Source: Terrimesophilobacter sp963702165
GTDB taxonomy: Bacteria; Actinomycetota; Actinomycetes; Actinomycetales; Microbacteriaceae
DNA length: 64,000 bases
Direction of reading: 5' to 3'
Assembly: GCA_963702165.1 (NCBI GenBank)
Contig: OY969722.1
Location: 2,728,001-2,792,000 of the forward strand
The translations under genes were made by a program, and so were the position numbers. The notes beneath the pieces were generated by a model, which saw only the letters and a list, made by a program, of their open reading frames with translations, was not told the DNA's origin and ran no database searches. This document shows positions 50,535-58,308 of the stretch, one piece after another; positions within the stretch are counted from its first letter, which is position 1, and every line of letters starts with the position of its first letter.

Positions 50535-51352
50535 CGCTGACCGCGTTCCGCAGCGAGTTGGTCGACGAAAGCCTCGACCGTGAGCGGCCGCGCATCCCAT
50601 CCGAGTGCTGTGGCCAAACGCAGCAGCTGCGGTGGCTCCACCCGGGCTTTCTCGAGCACGTCCAATTGGTCGAACACTTCCGATGGCGAACCATCGGCGA
50701 GAACCTCGCCCTGGGCCATGGCGATCACGCGATCGAAGTTCTCCGCGCAGAAGTCCATGTCGTGCGTGATGGCGATGACCGTGCGGCCGGTCGAACGCAA
50801 TTCCTCAATGATGGTGCCGATCATGGCGACACCACGTTGATCCTGTCCGGTCGTCGGCTCGTCGAGCACGACAACCGGGGTGTCCATCGCCAACACCGCG
50901 GCGAGGGCCACGCGTTTGCGTTCTGACAGCGACAAGTGGTGCGGGTGCGCGTCTGCTTCATGAGCGAGTCCGACCCGCTCAAGCGACCGTGTCACGAGCT
51001 CATCGATCCGATCGGGCTCGACGCCGAGGTTCTTAGGGCCGAATGCGACGTCGTCGAATACCTTTCGGGCGAAGAGCTGCTCATCCGGGTTCTGGAAGAC
51101 GTAGCCGACCAACGCGGAGAGCTCCGCGATGCTTCGACCGGTCGTCACGGTGTCACCAACGGTCACGGTGCCCGATGTCGGGGTGAAGATCCCGTTGAGG
51201 TGGCGCACGAGAGTTGTCTTGCCTGCGCCGTTCTGCCCGACGATGGCGAGACGCTGACCGGCAGGCACGTGCAGGGTGACGCCGCGCACAGCGTGAACGC
51301 CGGACGGGTAGCTGAAGTGCACGTCGTCGACACGCACGTCGAGGCCGCTCAT
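50531..51352 (-). CDS. ECF transporter ATPase (second A subunit)
   Basis: 273-residue ABC ATPase. Walker A G-Q-N-G-A-G-K-T-T, Q-loop V-F-Q-N-P-D-E-Q, signature H-L-S-L-S-E-R-K-R (a variant of LSGGQ), Walker B V-V-V-L-D-E-P-T and switch His in I-T-H-D-M-D. The V-F-Q-N-P-D-E-Q form is typical of energy-coupling factor ATPases. It pairs with the ATPase at 51349-52188 and overlaps it by 4 nt. The signature Ser-Glu in place of Gly-Gly is noteworthy in one half of a heterodimer. Confidence 0.9.
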   Translation of the reverse strand: MSGLDVRVDDVHFSYPSGVHAVRGVTLHVPAGQRLAIVGQNGAGKTTLVRHLNGIFTPTSGTVTVGDTVTTGRSIAELSALVGYVFQNPDEQLFARKVFDDVAFGPKNLGVEPDRIDELVTRSLERVGLAHEADAHPHHLSLSERKRVALAAVLAMDTPVVVLDEPTTGQDQRGVAMIGTIIEELRSTGRTVIAITHDMDFCAENFDRVIAMAQGEVLADGSPSEVFDQLDVLEKARVEPPQLLRLATALGWDARPLTVEAFVDQLAAERGQR

Positions 51353-52188
51353 CGTGAGCCTCCGAACGCGTCCACCGCATCCTCATACGACACTGGCAGT
51401 TCGGGGATGTCGAGCAGCCCGCGCTCCGATGCGATTGCCGCCGCATCCGTGTACCGGGTGTTGCCAACGCCCCATTCATCGAGTCGCAGGTCGGACAGCA
51501 CGGTGCGCGGAGCACCGGATGCCACGAGCCCGTTCTCGGCGAGCACGTGCACAATGTCGGCGTGGTCGCGCAGCAGTTCGAGCTTGTGCTCGAGGATCAC
51601 GATCGTGATTCCGGCCTCGCGCAGCGCGGACATGACATCGAAAACCATGCGCGTCCCGCCCGGATCCAGCTGCGAGGTGGGCTCGTCCATCACGAGCACT
51701 GGTGTGCGCATGACGATCATCGAAGCGATGGCCACGAGCTGCATCTGCCCACCGGACAGCTCATAGGGCGAGCGCTCGAGGAGGTGGGTGATTCCGAGCA
51801 GATCCGCGACGGTCGTCACTCGCTCGTTCATCTCTTCCCTGGGTGTGCCAAGGTTCTCAAGCCCGAAGGCGAGTTCCTCGCGCACGGTGAACTTCGCGCC
51901 CGAGATCTGGTTGAAAGGGCTCTGAATGATCAGGCCGACGTGCGACACCGTGTCGGCAAGAGAGAGGTCGGTCAGATTCATGCCGTCCACCGAGACGCTG
52001 CCGTGCAGGTTGCCCCCGTCGATGTGGGGGATGAAGCCGGCGATGATCTTGGCGAGGGTTGTCTTACCCGCACCGGACGCGCCGACAATCCCCGTGATGC
52101 TGCCACGGTCAACGGTGAGGTCGACATGCGTGAGCACGAAGTCCTCGCTGTCCGGATAGGCGTATGAGACGTCGGACAGAGTGATCAC
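51349..52188 (-). CDS. ECF transporter ATPase (first A subunit)
   Basis: 279-residue ABC ATPase. Walker A G-A-S-G-A-G-K-T-T, Q-loop I-I-Q-S-P-F-N-Q, signature E-L-S-G-G-Q-M-Q, Walker B V-L-V-M-D-E-P-T, and a His switch replaced or shifted to I-L-E-H-K-L-E. The GTG start at 52188 overlaps the stop of the T-component gene (GTGA). With a canonical signature here and a degenerate one in the partner, the two ATPases look like an asymmetric pair. Confidence 0.9.
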   Translation of the reverse strand: MITLSDVSYAYPDSEDFVLTHVDLTVDRGSITGIVGASGAGKTTLAKIIAGFIPHIDGGNLHGSVSVDGMNLTDLSLADTVSHVGLIIQSPFNQISGAKFTVREELAFGLENLGTPREEMNERVTTVADLLGITHLLERSPYELSGGQMQLVAIASMIVMRTPVLVMDEPTSQLDPGGTRMVFDVMSALREAGITIVILEHKLELLRDHADIVHVLAENGLVASGAPRTVLSDLRLDEWGVGNTRYTDAAAIASERGLLDIPELPVSYEDAVDAFGGSR

Positions 52189-52964
52189 AGGACCCCAATC
52201 ACGATGGTGGCGGCGACGGATGCGAGGGCGATGGCAACGATGATCCAACGCGCGATGCGCTGGGCGGTCGAGTCGGGAATGGGAACGAGTGTCGTACGCT
52301 TTGCGGTCGATCCGAATGCCCGCGCCTCCATGGCGGTGGAGCGTTCTTCGACATCGGTGAACATGCCGAGGACGAGTGGGCTGAGCAGCGGCATCATCAG
52401 GCGCATGCGCTTGAGTGGGCTGCCTCCAAACGCGAGCCCACGCGCCTGTTGCGCCAGGAGGATGGCGTCAGCACGGTCTTTGAACGCGGGAACCAACTGC
52501 AGTGTGGAGCTGATGATGTAGGCGAATTTGGGCGACATTCCGTGCTCGGTGAGCGCGGTCATCAGTTGGCCCGGATGCGTGGTGAGAACGAGCAACAGCG
52601 ATGCGAGCACGAGCGCGACGATGCGTGATCCGATGCCGAGGGCGAACAGCAGTCCCTCGCTCGTCACGGTGAAGACACCCCACTGGAAGACGGCCGTTGA
52701 ACCACCGGGAAAGGTAAGTCCTTGAACGAGGAACAGGGCGATCAGGATCGGCAGCAGCATGACCGCGCCGATCTTGAGGAGCCTGCCGCCGGATCGGGCG
52801 ATGACGGCGGCAGGCAAGACGACGACCAGGACCAGGAGGACGGCCACCCACCAATAGGGCAGCGCAAACGCGATGACGACGATGGCCAGCATTGCCACCA
52901 GCTTCGTCAGCGGGTTCAGTCGATGGATGACTGTTGAGTTCTCCCGGTACAGGGTCGTCGACAT
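52185..52964 (-). CDS. ECF transporter transmembrane (T) component
   Basis: 259 residues, about six membrane helices. The two coupling motifs that dock on the ATPases appear as Q-A-R-G-L-A-F and E-A-R-A-F-G (Ala-Arg-Gly type). L-N-P-L-T-K-L near residue 16 is common in EcfT. I chose ATG at 52964, where homology begins; the upstream in-frame sequence is Arg/Pro-rich and overlaps the S-component gene. It couples ATP hydrolysis to movement of the S component. Confidence 0.9.
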   Translation of the reverse strand: MSTTLYRENSTVIHRLNPLTKLVAMLAIVVIAFALPYWWVAVLLVLVVVLPAAVIARSGGRLLKIGAVMLLPILIALFLVQGLTFPGGSTAVFQWGVFTVTSEGLLFALGIGSRIVALVLASLLLVLTTHPGQLMTALTEHGMSPKFAYIISSTLQLVPAFKDRADAILLAQQARGLAFGGSPLKRMRLMMPLLSPLVLGMFTDVEERSTAMEARAFGSTAKRTTLVPIPDSTAQRIARWIIVAIALASVAATIVIGVL

Positions 52965-52971
52965 TCCGAGG

Positions 52972-53874
52972 TCAGCCTTCCCTTGAGGTGTCCGTCTCGG
53001 CGGCGTCGGTGCGAGCGGTCGCGGCGTCGCCGGCAACAGCGGGCGGCGCAGCAGGCGGAGCTGAGACCGCCTTCTTGCCGAACACGTTGTACTCACGCAC
53101 GAACGGGAACCGCTGACGGAATCGAGAGGGGAGTGCCGCCAGGATGATGACGACGACGGTAAAGGTGATCGCCTTATCGAGCGGGTCGGAGATCAGACCC
53201 TGGAGGGTTGTCGCACCTAGCAGCGACGCTCCCATCGACTGGAATGCGCCGACCAGCGCTCCGGTGCCCGCGCTCGTTGCGCCACCGAAAACGTAGGCGG
53301 CGATCGGTGCGGAGATGACCGCGGCAACCAGGCCGGTCACGAAGCCGGCGACTGGTGCCAGGTACCACATCCGGAACATGCCCCAGCGGGCGGCGTAACC
53401 GGCCATGAGGCCGATGACCACCTGCACCACCGCGAACGGTAGGGCCACTGGGCTCAGAAGGAGCCCCCAGATGACGTTGGTGAGGATGCCTGTGACGACA
53501 CCAGCGGCCGGACCGGCGAGTGCGGCGACCAGCACCGTGCCGATCGAGTCGAGATAGATCGGCAGTCCGAGCACCGACACAAGCTGGCCGACAACGATGT
53601 TGAGGGCGATCGCCACTGGGACCATTGCCAGCGTTGCCGTTGGCAGTCGGTGGATGGCGCCGACAGCGATGAGCACCGCACCCAGCAGGTAGCCGACCAT
53701 GGCGACGAGCGAGGCTTGCTGGGTGAGGTTGGCGACACCGTCGGTGTCTGCCGGGGCATATACCTCGCCGAGCACAAGGTAGAGGTACGTCGCGATGACG
53801 ATGATGGTTCCGAGCGCGATGAAGATGCGGTTACGCGTCTTGTGCGTCTCGGCCGTACGGGTTGTGGTGCTCAT
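52972..53874 (-). CDS. ECF transporter substrate-binding (S) component, probably nucleoside-type
   Basis: 300 residues, six or more membrane helices and a Pro/Ala-rich C-terminal tail. The V-V-G-Q-L-V-S-V-L-G-L-P-I-Y-L-D-S-I-G-T segment followed by A-A-L-A-G-P-A-A-G-V resembles S components of the BioY/QueT fold group. ATG at 53874 has AAGGAGAA 4 nt upstream, so it is preferred over 53913. Being between a nucleoside hydrolase and EcfT suggests a nucleoside or nucleobase as substrate; this rests on context only. Confidence 0.85.
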   Translation of the reverse strand: MSTTTRTAETHKTRNRIFIALGTIIVIATYLYLVLGEVYAPADTDGVANLTQQASLVAMVGYLLGAVLIAVGAIHRLPTATLAMVPVAIALNIVVGQLVSVLGLPIYLDSIGTVLVAALAGPAAGVVTGILTNVIWGLLLSPVALPFAVVQVVIGLMAGYAARWGMFRMWYLAPVAGFVTGLVAAVISAPIAAYVFGGATSAGTGALVGAFQSMGASLLGATTLQGLISDPLDKAITFTVVVIILAALPSRFRQRFPFVREYNVFGKKAVSAPPAAPPAVAGDAATARTDAAETDTSREG

Positions 53875-53929
53875 CAGATTCTCCTTCTGTGAGGGGGTGG
53901 TGCTTCTCTTCATTGAGTAGGTACTTCAG

Positions 53930-54982
53930 TTACGGATTGGTGACGCTTGCGGGCTCGTAGACCGAGGCGGCGAAGGCACCCACTCGGTCGATGAGGTGGT
54001 CGAAGAAGGCCGCGGGATCGGTCGACACCACGATCGCGGCGTTCGGCTCCCGTCCCCACATCCCGGCCCAGTCGGCGACGGTCTGGGCCCGAGTGAGTGT
54101 GCCGGCAAGCTCGACGTCGACGGTTGCAGGACGAAGCTTGCCCATCTCCGGATGCAACGCGATCGCGGCCGCGAACGGATCGTGCATGTGGGCCAGGAAT
54201 CCCTGGTCGTGGCTGACATGGAACTCGAGGTAGAACTTCACCGCGTCGGTCAGGTAGCGCACGATCGGGTTCGAGGTGCGGGAGAGCTGCCCATCCGGGT
54301 CTTCCTCCCGTGGCAGCTCGACCGGGGTGGACCCGGCGGCCTCGGCGATGCGCGCAAGGTGCTCCGGCCGCATCTCGATCGTCTCCGTGACATCGAGGGC
54401 GCAGACGATCGGGAGCCGGTCCTCAGGGAGGCCGGAGAAGGCGTCGAAGACGATTTTCGCCGACTCGGGGTCGACGGCGATGTTCCACTCTGTGGTCGGC
54501 GTCGTGTTGCCGGGGTGGTTGAAGGCCCCGCCCATGATGACCAGGCGCTTGAGCAGGCGCGGCAGTTCGGGCTCGATGCGCAGCGCGAGCGCGAGGTTGG
54601 TGAGTGGCCCGGTCACCAGGCCGATGACTTCCCCAGGGCGGGATCGCGCGGCATCCGCCCACACCTCGACGGCGTGTCGCGAGGACAGCTGCCGAGTCGG
54701 GGCGGGAAGTTCGGCGTAGCCAATCCCCTGCGGGCCGTGAGTCTCCTCGGTCGTCATCAGCGGCGCCAGCACCGGCACCTCGCTGCCGAGGGCAACCTCG
54801 ATGTCCGGGGCCTTGCACAGATCCAGCCAGGCCAGGTTGTTGATCGCGACCTGTCGGGCTGGCACGTTTCCAGCGGTGCAGGTGATCGCGAGGATCTCAG
54901 CCTCTGGGCTGGCCAGCAGATAGAGGAGCGCGAGGGAATCGTCGATGCCTGTATCGACGTCCATGATGATTGGTTGACTCAT
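53930..54982 (-). CDS. Inosine-uridine-preferring nucleoside hydrolase
   Basis: Splits ribonucleosides to base and ribose. The calcium-binding D-V-D-T-G-I-D-D motif lies near the N-terminus (residues 8-15), and other family motifs include V-T-G-P-L-T-N-L-A, I-M-G-G-A-F, E-W-N-I-A-V-D-P-E-S-A, and H-D-P near residue 270. 350 residues; an AAGGA site lies 7 nt before the ATG. It is the first gene of the operon with the ECF transporter, giving uptake followed by hydrolysis. It is cytoplasmic, with no signal peptide. Confidence 0.93.
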   Translation of the reverse strand: MSQPIIMDVDTGIDDSLALLYLLASPEAEILAITCTAGNVPARQVAINNLAWLDLCKAPDIEVALGSEVPVLAPLMTTEETHGPQGIGYAELPAPTRQLSSRHAVEVWADAARSRPGEVIGLVTGPLTNLALALRIEPELPRLLKRLVIMGGAFNHPGNTTPTTEWNIAVDPESAKIVFDAFSGLPEDRLPIVCALDVTETIEMRPEHLARIAEAAGSTPVELPREEDPDGQLSRTSNPIVRYLTDAVKFYLEFHVSHDQGFLAHMHDPFAAAIALHPEMGKLRPATVDVELAGTLTRAQTVADWAGMWGREPNAAIVVSTDPAAFFDHLIDRVGAFAASVYEPASVTNP

Positions 54983-55173
54983 CGGATGTCCTTGTCACGG
55001 ATGAAGAAATTGCATTTGCTCTGGAGGGTGTCGGTCTTCGACCTATCCAGGCAAACCTTCTCCGATCTTCCGTGACCCTTTGCTGTCCGCTCGACGCAGA
55101 CACTATCGGGTTTGCACCCGAGCGTCCACCGCCGGGCGCGTGGTGCGCTGAGAGCGCATTCACGCGGGTCAAA

Positions 55174-55211
55174 CTTCCACGCGCGGGTCGAATTCGACCC
55201 GCGCGTGGAAG
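55174..55211. promoter_or_regulatory. 38-bp perfect palindrome in the divergent nucleoside hydrolase/birA gap
   Basis: CTTCCACGCGCGGGTCGAATTCGACCCGCGCGTGGAAG has no loop and no mismatch, and further weaker CGCGGGTC/GACCCGCG copies flank it (55163-55170, 55212-55223). It lies 192 bp from the hydrolase start and 59 bp from birA. A loop-free dyad of this length between divergent genes could be an operator for a dimeric regulator or a cruciform. The rest of 54983-55269 shows nothing recognisable. Confidence 0.5.
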
Positions 55212-55269
55212 GTCGACCCGCGCATGTCTCGACCGGCTGGACCACCGGGAGCACGCGTACCCTTACCCC

Positions 55270-56052
55270 ATGGACTTCCCGCGCAGTCGGCCGTTGGTAC
55301 CCGAGCTGGAGTTGCTCGCGCAGGCGACCTCCACAAATGACATCCTTGCGAGCAGTGTCGCGGGCCGGCCGCACCTCTCCACGGTGGTCACGCTCGACCA
55401 GACAGCAGGTCACGGCCGGCTCGGGCGCAGCTGGGTGACACCCCCTGGCGAAGCGCTCGCTGTGTCTGTGCTGTTGCGCCCGTTCGACCGTTTGCCGACC
55501 GACAGCCTGGGCTGGATCACCCTGTGCGCCGGGCTCGCCATGACCCGCGCGGTGCAGTCGCTGCTGCCCGAGCGCCGCGTCGCGCTCAAGTGGCCGAACG
55601 ACGTCCACGTGGACGGACGCAAGGTCTGCGGCGTCCTCGCCCAGTTGCTGCCGGGCTCGACCATCGTCGTCGGAGCGGGCCTCAACCTCACGATCGACGA
55701 GGACAAGCTGCCCGTCCCCACCGCCACCTCGCTGCGCATCGGCGGAGCGACCGGCGAGGCCAAGGAGCTCGCCGACCAGGCGCTCGCTGTGTACCTGCGC
55801 GAGCTGCAGCGCCTCTGGGATCGGCTGATCAACGCGCGCGGGGATGCCGACATCAGCGGCATCCGGAGGGAAGTCACCGAAGCTTGCAGCACCATCGGGC
55901 GCCCGGTGCGCGTCAACCTGCCCGACGGGAGCGACCTGCACGGCAAGGCCACAGCGCTCGACGCTTTCGGCCACCTCGAATTGAGCACGGACCCGGATGG
56001 CGCGTCGCAGACTGTCACCGCGGGCGACGTGACGCATCTGAGGTATGAATGA
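55270..56052 (+). CDS. birA: Biotin--[acetyl-CoA-carboxylase] ligase
   Basis: 260 residues, catalytic and C-terminal SH3-like domains only; the N-terminal DNA-binding domain of E. coli BirA is absent, so it is an enzyme and not a repressor. Seen: S-T-N-D near residue 20, the biotinyl-AMP loop as G-H-G-R-L-G-R-S-W, K-W-P-N-D-V, and G-A-G-L-N-L. Attaches biotin to the carrier Lys of the carboxylase alpha chain at 40558. Start ATG at 55270; no clear ribosome site. It is followed after 3 nt by the PH-domain gene, so probably co-transcribed. Confidence 0.93.
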   Translation: MDFPRSRPLVPELELLAQATSTNDILASSVAGRPHLSTVVTLDQTAGHGRLGRSWVTPPGEALAVSVLLRPFDRLPTDSLGWITLCAGLAMTRAVQSLLPERRVALKWPNDVHVDGRKVCGVLAQLLPGSTIVVGAGLNLTIDEDKLPVPTATSLRIGGATGEAKELADQALAVYLRELQRLWDRLINARGDADISGIRREVTEACSTIGRPVRVNLPDGSDLHGKATALDAFGHLELSTDPDGASQTVTAGDVTHLRYE

Positions 56053-56055
56053 ACC

Positions 56056-56589
56056 ATGTCATCCCCGGGTCAGGCGCAGGAGTCCGTTGTCGCCCGATTC
56101 CGGCCGCACGGGCGGGCGCTGTTCTGGCCGTCGCTGTTCCTGATCGCGGCGGTCGGCGCGATGACCTACTTCTATGGGTCGTTCGCTGAGACGTGGCAGA
56201 ACATGGCGGTGCTGTTCGGTGGGCTGTTGTTCATCGTGCTCGCCTGGCTGCTTCCGCTGCTGAGCTGGCTCGCGCATCGCTACACCATCACCACCCGCCG
56301 GATCGTCATGCGGCGGGGCTTCTTCGTGCACGTACGGCAGGAACTGCTGCACAGCCGGGGCTATGACGTCACCGTGCGCAAGAACACGCTGCAGAGCATG
56401 TTCCGCAGCGGGGACGTGCGCATCAACACCGGACTGGAGCAGCCGGTGGTGCTGCGCGACGTGCCGAACGCCGACCTGGTGCAGGGTGCGCTGCACGACC
56501 TGATGGAGGCGAGCATGAACCCGATCGCCGCCCGCAGGCAGGCCGAGCAGTCGCATCCGGATGAGACCACGGCGTGGGGCACTCGCTGA
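56056..56589 (+). CDS. Membrane protein with bacterial PH-like domain
   Basis: 177 residues. Two membrane helices (A-L-F-W-P-S-L-F-L-I-A-A-V-G and V-L-F-G-G-L-L-F-I-V-L-A-W-L) are followed by a cytoplasmic bPH2-type domain containing H-R-Y-T-I-T-T-R-R-I-V-M-R-R-G and D-V-R-I-N-T-G. It lies 3 nt after birA, an arrangement common in Microbacteriaceae. Function unknown. Confidence 0.85.
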   Translation: MSSPGQAQESVVARFRPHGRALFWPSLFLIAAVGAMTYFYGSFAETWQNMAVLFGGLLFIVLAWLLPLLSWLAHRYTITTRRIVMRRGFFVHVRQELLHSRGYDVTVRKNTLQSMFRSGDVRINTGLEQPVVLRDVPNADLVQGALHDLMEASMNPIAARRQAEQSHPDETTAWGTR

Positions 56590-56600
56590 CCCACCATTCG

Positions 56601-56666
56601 GCTGGTTGAGGGATCGCGAGGCGATCGTCTCGAAACCAGCCAAACGCACCGGTTCCGAGACGATCG
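56601..56666. terminator. Convergent-junction palindrome, family P3, copy 1
   Basis: CGATCGTCTCGAAACC (56622-56637) pairs with GGTTCCGAGACGATCG (56651-56666) with one mismatch. An additional GGATCGCGAGGCGATC dyad lies in the 5' part. It is located between the facing PH-protein and lipoprotein genes. The same sequence recurs at 61409-61472. It resembles a repeat I associate with Microbacteriaceae genomes. Confidence 0.65.
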
Positions 56667-56675
56667 GCTATTCAC

Positions 56676-57362
56676 TCAGTCGCTGAACCGGTCAGGGAAC
56701 TGCTCGATGATCCCGTTCGCGAGGGCGTCCGCCATATCGAGGATGTGGTGATGGATGCGGTCGTACTCAGCGATGTCGGCATTCCAGTCGCCGGTCAGGC
56801 GCGCGGTGGCCTCGGCTAGCGTCTGGTCGAGATGCCCCCGCATCATCTTCTTCATGACGCCGAACTTCCAGGCAGGGTTGGCGTCGGCGAGGAACCGCGA
56901 GATGTCGTCGCCGTTCTTGTACCAGCGGTCACTCTGCACCTTCACCGCCGCTGAGTCGCCGGCCTTCGCTGCGGCAACCAGATCGGCGGCGCCGAGGATG
57001 TGCTCGCGCAGCAGTTCGGTCAGCGCGGCACCCGCCTCGTCACCGTAGAACACCGCCATTGCGTCGCCGATGTCGGCCTGGTTCTGCAGCAGGCGGCCGG
57101 TGGTGGCCTCCAAATCGGGCAGCTCGGCGATCGCGCTGACGATGTAGAGCCGTGTCCAGGTGATGTGGTCCTCCCAGAGCTTGCGCATGTCCTGGTTGAA
57201 GGCGACAGGGTCGATGCCGTCGGCATTGGCGGCCGGCGGCGCGTGGTGGTCGCTTCCGTGAGCGATCGGGGCGGATGTCTCGGCCGGGCTGCAGGCAGCG
57301 ACGCCGAGTGCCATGCCGAAGGCGAGCGCGAGGCCCGCGAGTCGGCGTGTAGAGCGGTTCAT
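56676..57362 (-). CDS. Secreted lipoprotein, uncharacterised helical family
   Basis: 228 residues. A signal peptide with a lipobox (G-V-A-A-C, Cys at residue 24) is followed by a His-rich linker (H-G-S-D-H-H-A-P-P). The helical domain has motifs L-W-E-D-H-I-T-W-T-R, L-P-D-L-E, L-L-Q-N-Q-A-D-I-G, L-L-R-E-H-I and Y-D-R-I-H-H-H-I-L-D-M-A-D. Similar proteins exist in Firmicutes and Actinobacteria without assigned function. The conserved His, Asp and Glu could bind a metal; that is inference. It is exported and membrane-anchored. Confidence 0.75.
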   Translation of the reverse strand: MNRSTRRLAGLALAFGMALGVAACSPAETSAPIAHGSDHHAPPAANADGIDPVAFNQDMRKLWEDHITWTRLYIVSAIAELPDLEATTGRLLQNQADIGDAMAVFYGDEAGAALTELLREHILGAADLVAAAKAGDSAAVKVQSDRWYKNGDDISRFLADANPAWKFGVMKKMMRGHLDQTLAEATARLTGDWNADIAEYDRIHHHILDMADALANGIIEQFPDRFSD

Positions 57363-57429
57363 GGTGTCTCCTCATTGAGCGGCCCGCGAGTGGTAGTGGC
57401 GCGGGCGGGATGTGAAGGTGACTCGCTAC

Positions 57430-57472
57430 CCCGTTGCAAATAGACAACATATCTTAACTATGGAACTATTCC
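57430..57472 (-). promoter_or_regulatory. AT-rich candidate promoter of the lipoprotein gene
   Basis: A very AT-rich segment (GCAAATAGACAACATATC... on plus) lies 70-110 bp upstream of the lipoprotein start in otherwise GC-rich DNA. It is the only such segment in the 323-bp gap 57363-57685. Exact -35 and -10 boxes cannot be fixed. Confidence 0.3.
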
Positions 57473-57506
57473 CGCTTTCGCCGATCGAGCTCACCGTTGG
57501 CCCACC

Positions 57507-57620
57507 TTGTCGAGACCTCGCCTGGCCTAGCGCGGGTGTTTCATGCCGGCGCGGGTGCTGCAGACACGCACGCGCGCGCACGCAACACCCGCGCGAGAGT
57601 GTGTCCGGGGTCTCGACAGA
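57507..57620. repeat. Large nested inverted repeat
   Basis: Outer arms TTGTCGAGACC (from 57507) and GGTCTCGACAG (to about 57619) enclose inner arms GCGCGGGTGTT (57530-57540) and AACACCCGCGC (57583-57593). The centre is a CACGCACGCGCGCG alternating stretch. Together with the AT-rich block this fills the gap between the lipoprotein and GtrA genes. The outer arms belong to the TCGAG-CCTG-TCGAGACC repeat type also seen at 59460 and 47282. Confidence 0.5.
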
Positions 57621-57685
57621 CTCGACCACCGAAGGCAGAGCGCGTCGTTGGTCAACCGCCTGCGCAGGCGCGATCCGCGGTCGGC

Positions 57686-58210
57686 TCAGTCGTGAGTCGT
57701 CGTGCGATCGTCGACGGGCGCAACTGCCTGGATCCGGTGCAGTGGCGTGAAGCCGGCTGGCACTACCGGGAGCTCGGCAGGCCGCCCGCGGCGAGGGCTG
57801 AACACCCACGTGCGGTACAGCCAGAAGCGGAACGCGGCGCCGAGCGCGAGGCCGATCACGTTCGAGGAGATGTTGTCCGCCAGCAGTGAGGTGAAGCCGA
57901 GCAGGTAGTGCGACACCCACAGACAGGCGAGGCCGATCACCATCCCGCCGACGCTGACCAGCGCGAACTCGATGCCCTCCCGCAGTGTGTTCTTGCGGCG
58001 GGTGCCGCCGAAGGTCCAGTACCGGTTGCCGAGCCAGTTCGCCACGATCGCGACCGAGGTGGAGATCACCTTCGCGAGCACGGGGCCCTCGTGCAGAACA
58101 TCCGGTGACAGCACGGTGACGCGAAGCAGGTTGAAGATCGTCACGTCGAGGACGAAACCGAAGCCTCCGACGACTCCGAAGCGCATCAGCTGCGTCAGCA
58201 AGGCTTTCAT
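57686..58210 (-). CDS. GtrA family membrane protein
   Basis: 174 residues, four membrane helices. F-G-V-V-G-G-F-G-F-V-L-D near the start, N-R-Y-W-T-F-G-G in the middle and F-R-F-W-L-Y-R-T-W-V-F near the end are the GtrA signatures. Members are thought to help flip or use polyprenyl-linked sugars in envelope glycosylation. It lies divergent (98-bp gap) from purK. In this class of genomes GtrA next to purK is common. Confidence 0.9.
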   Translation of the reverse strand: MKALLTQLMRFGVVGGFGFVLDVTIFNLLRVTVLSPDVLHEGPVLAKVISTSVAIVANWLGNRYWTFGGTRRKNTLREGIEFALVSVGGMVIGLACLWVSHYLLGFTSLLADNISSNVIGLALGAAFRFWLYRTWVFSPRRGRPAELPVVPAGFTPLHRIQAVAPVDDRTTTHD

Positions 58211-58308
58211 CGGGCTCCCGGGGTGACGTCCGAGGCGATGGGCGACAATGGACGTGTGCGGTTGGCAGTCTAACCGCGGTAGCTTTCGAATCCCTTGGAA
58301 GGATCAGC

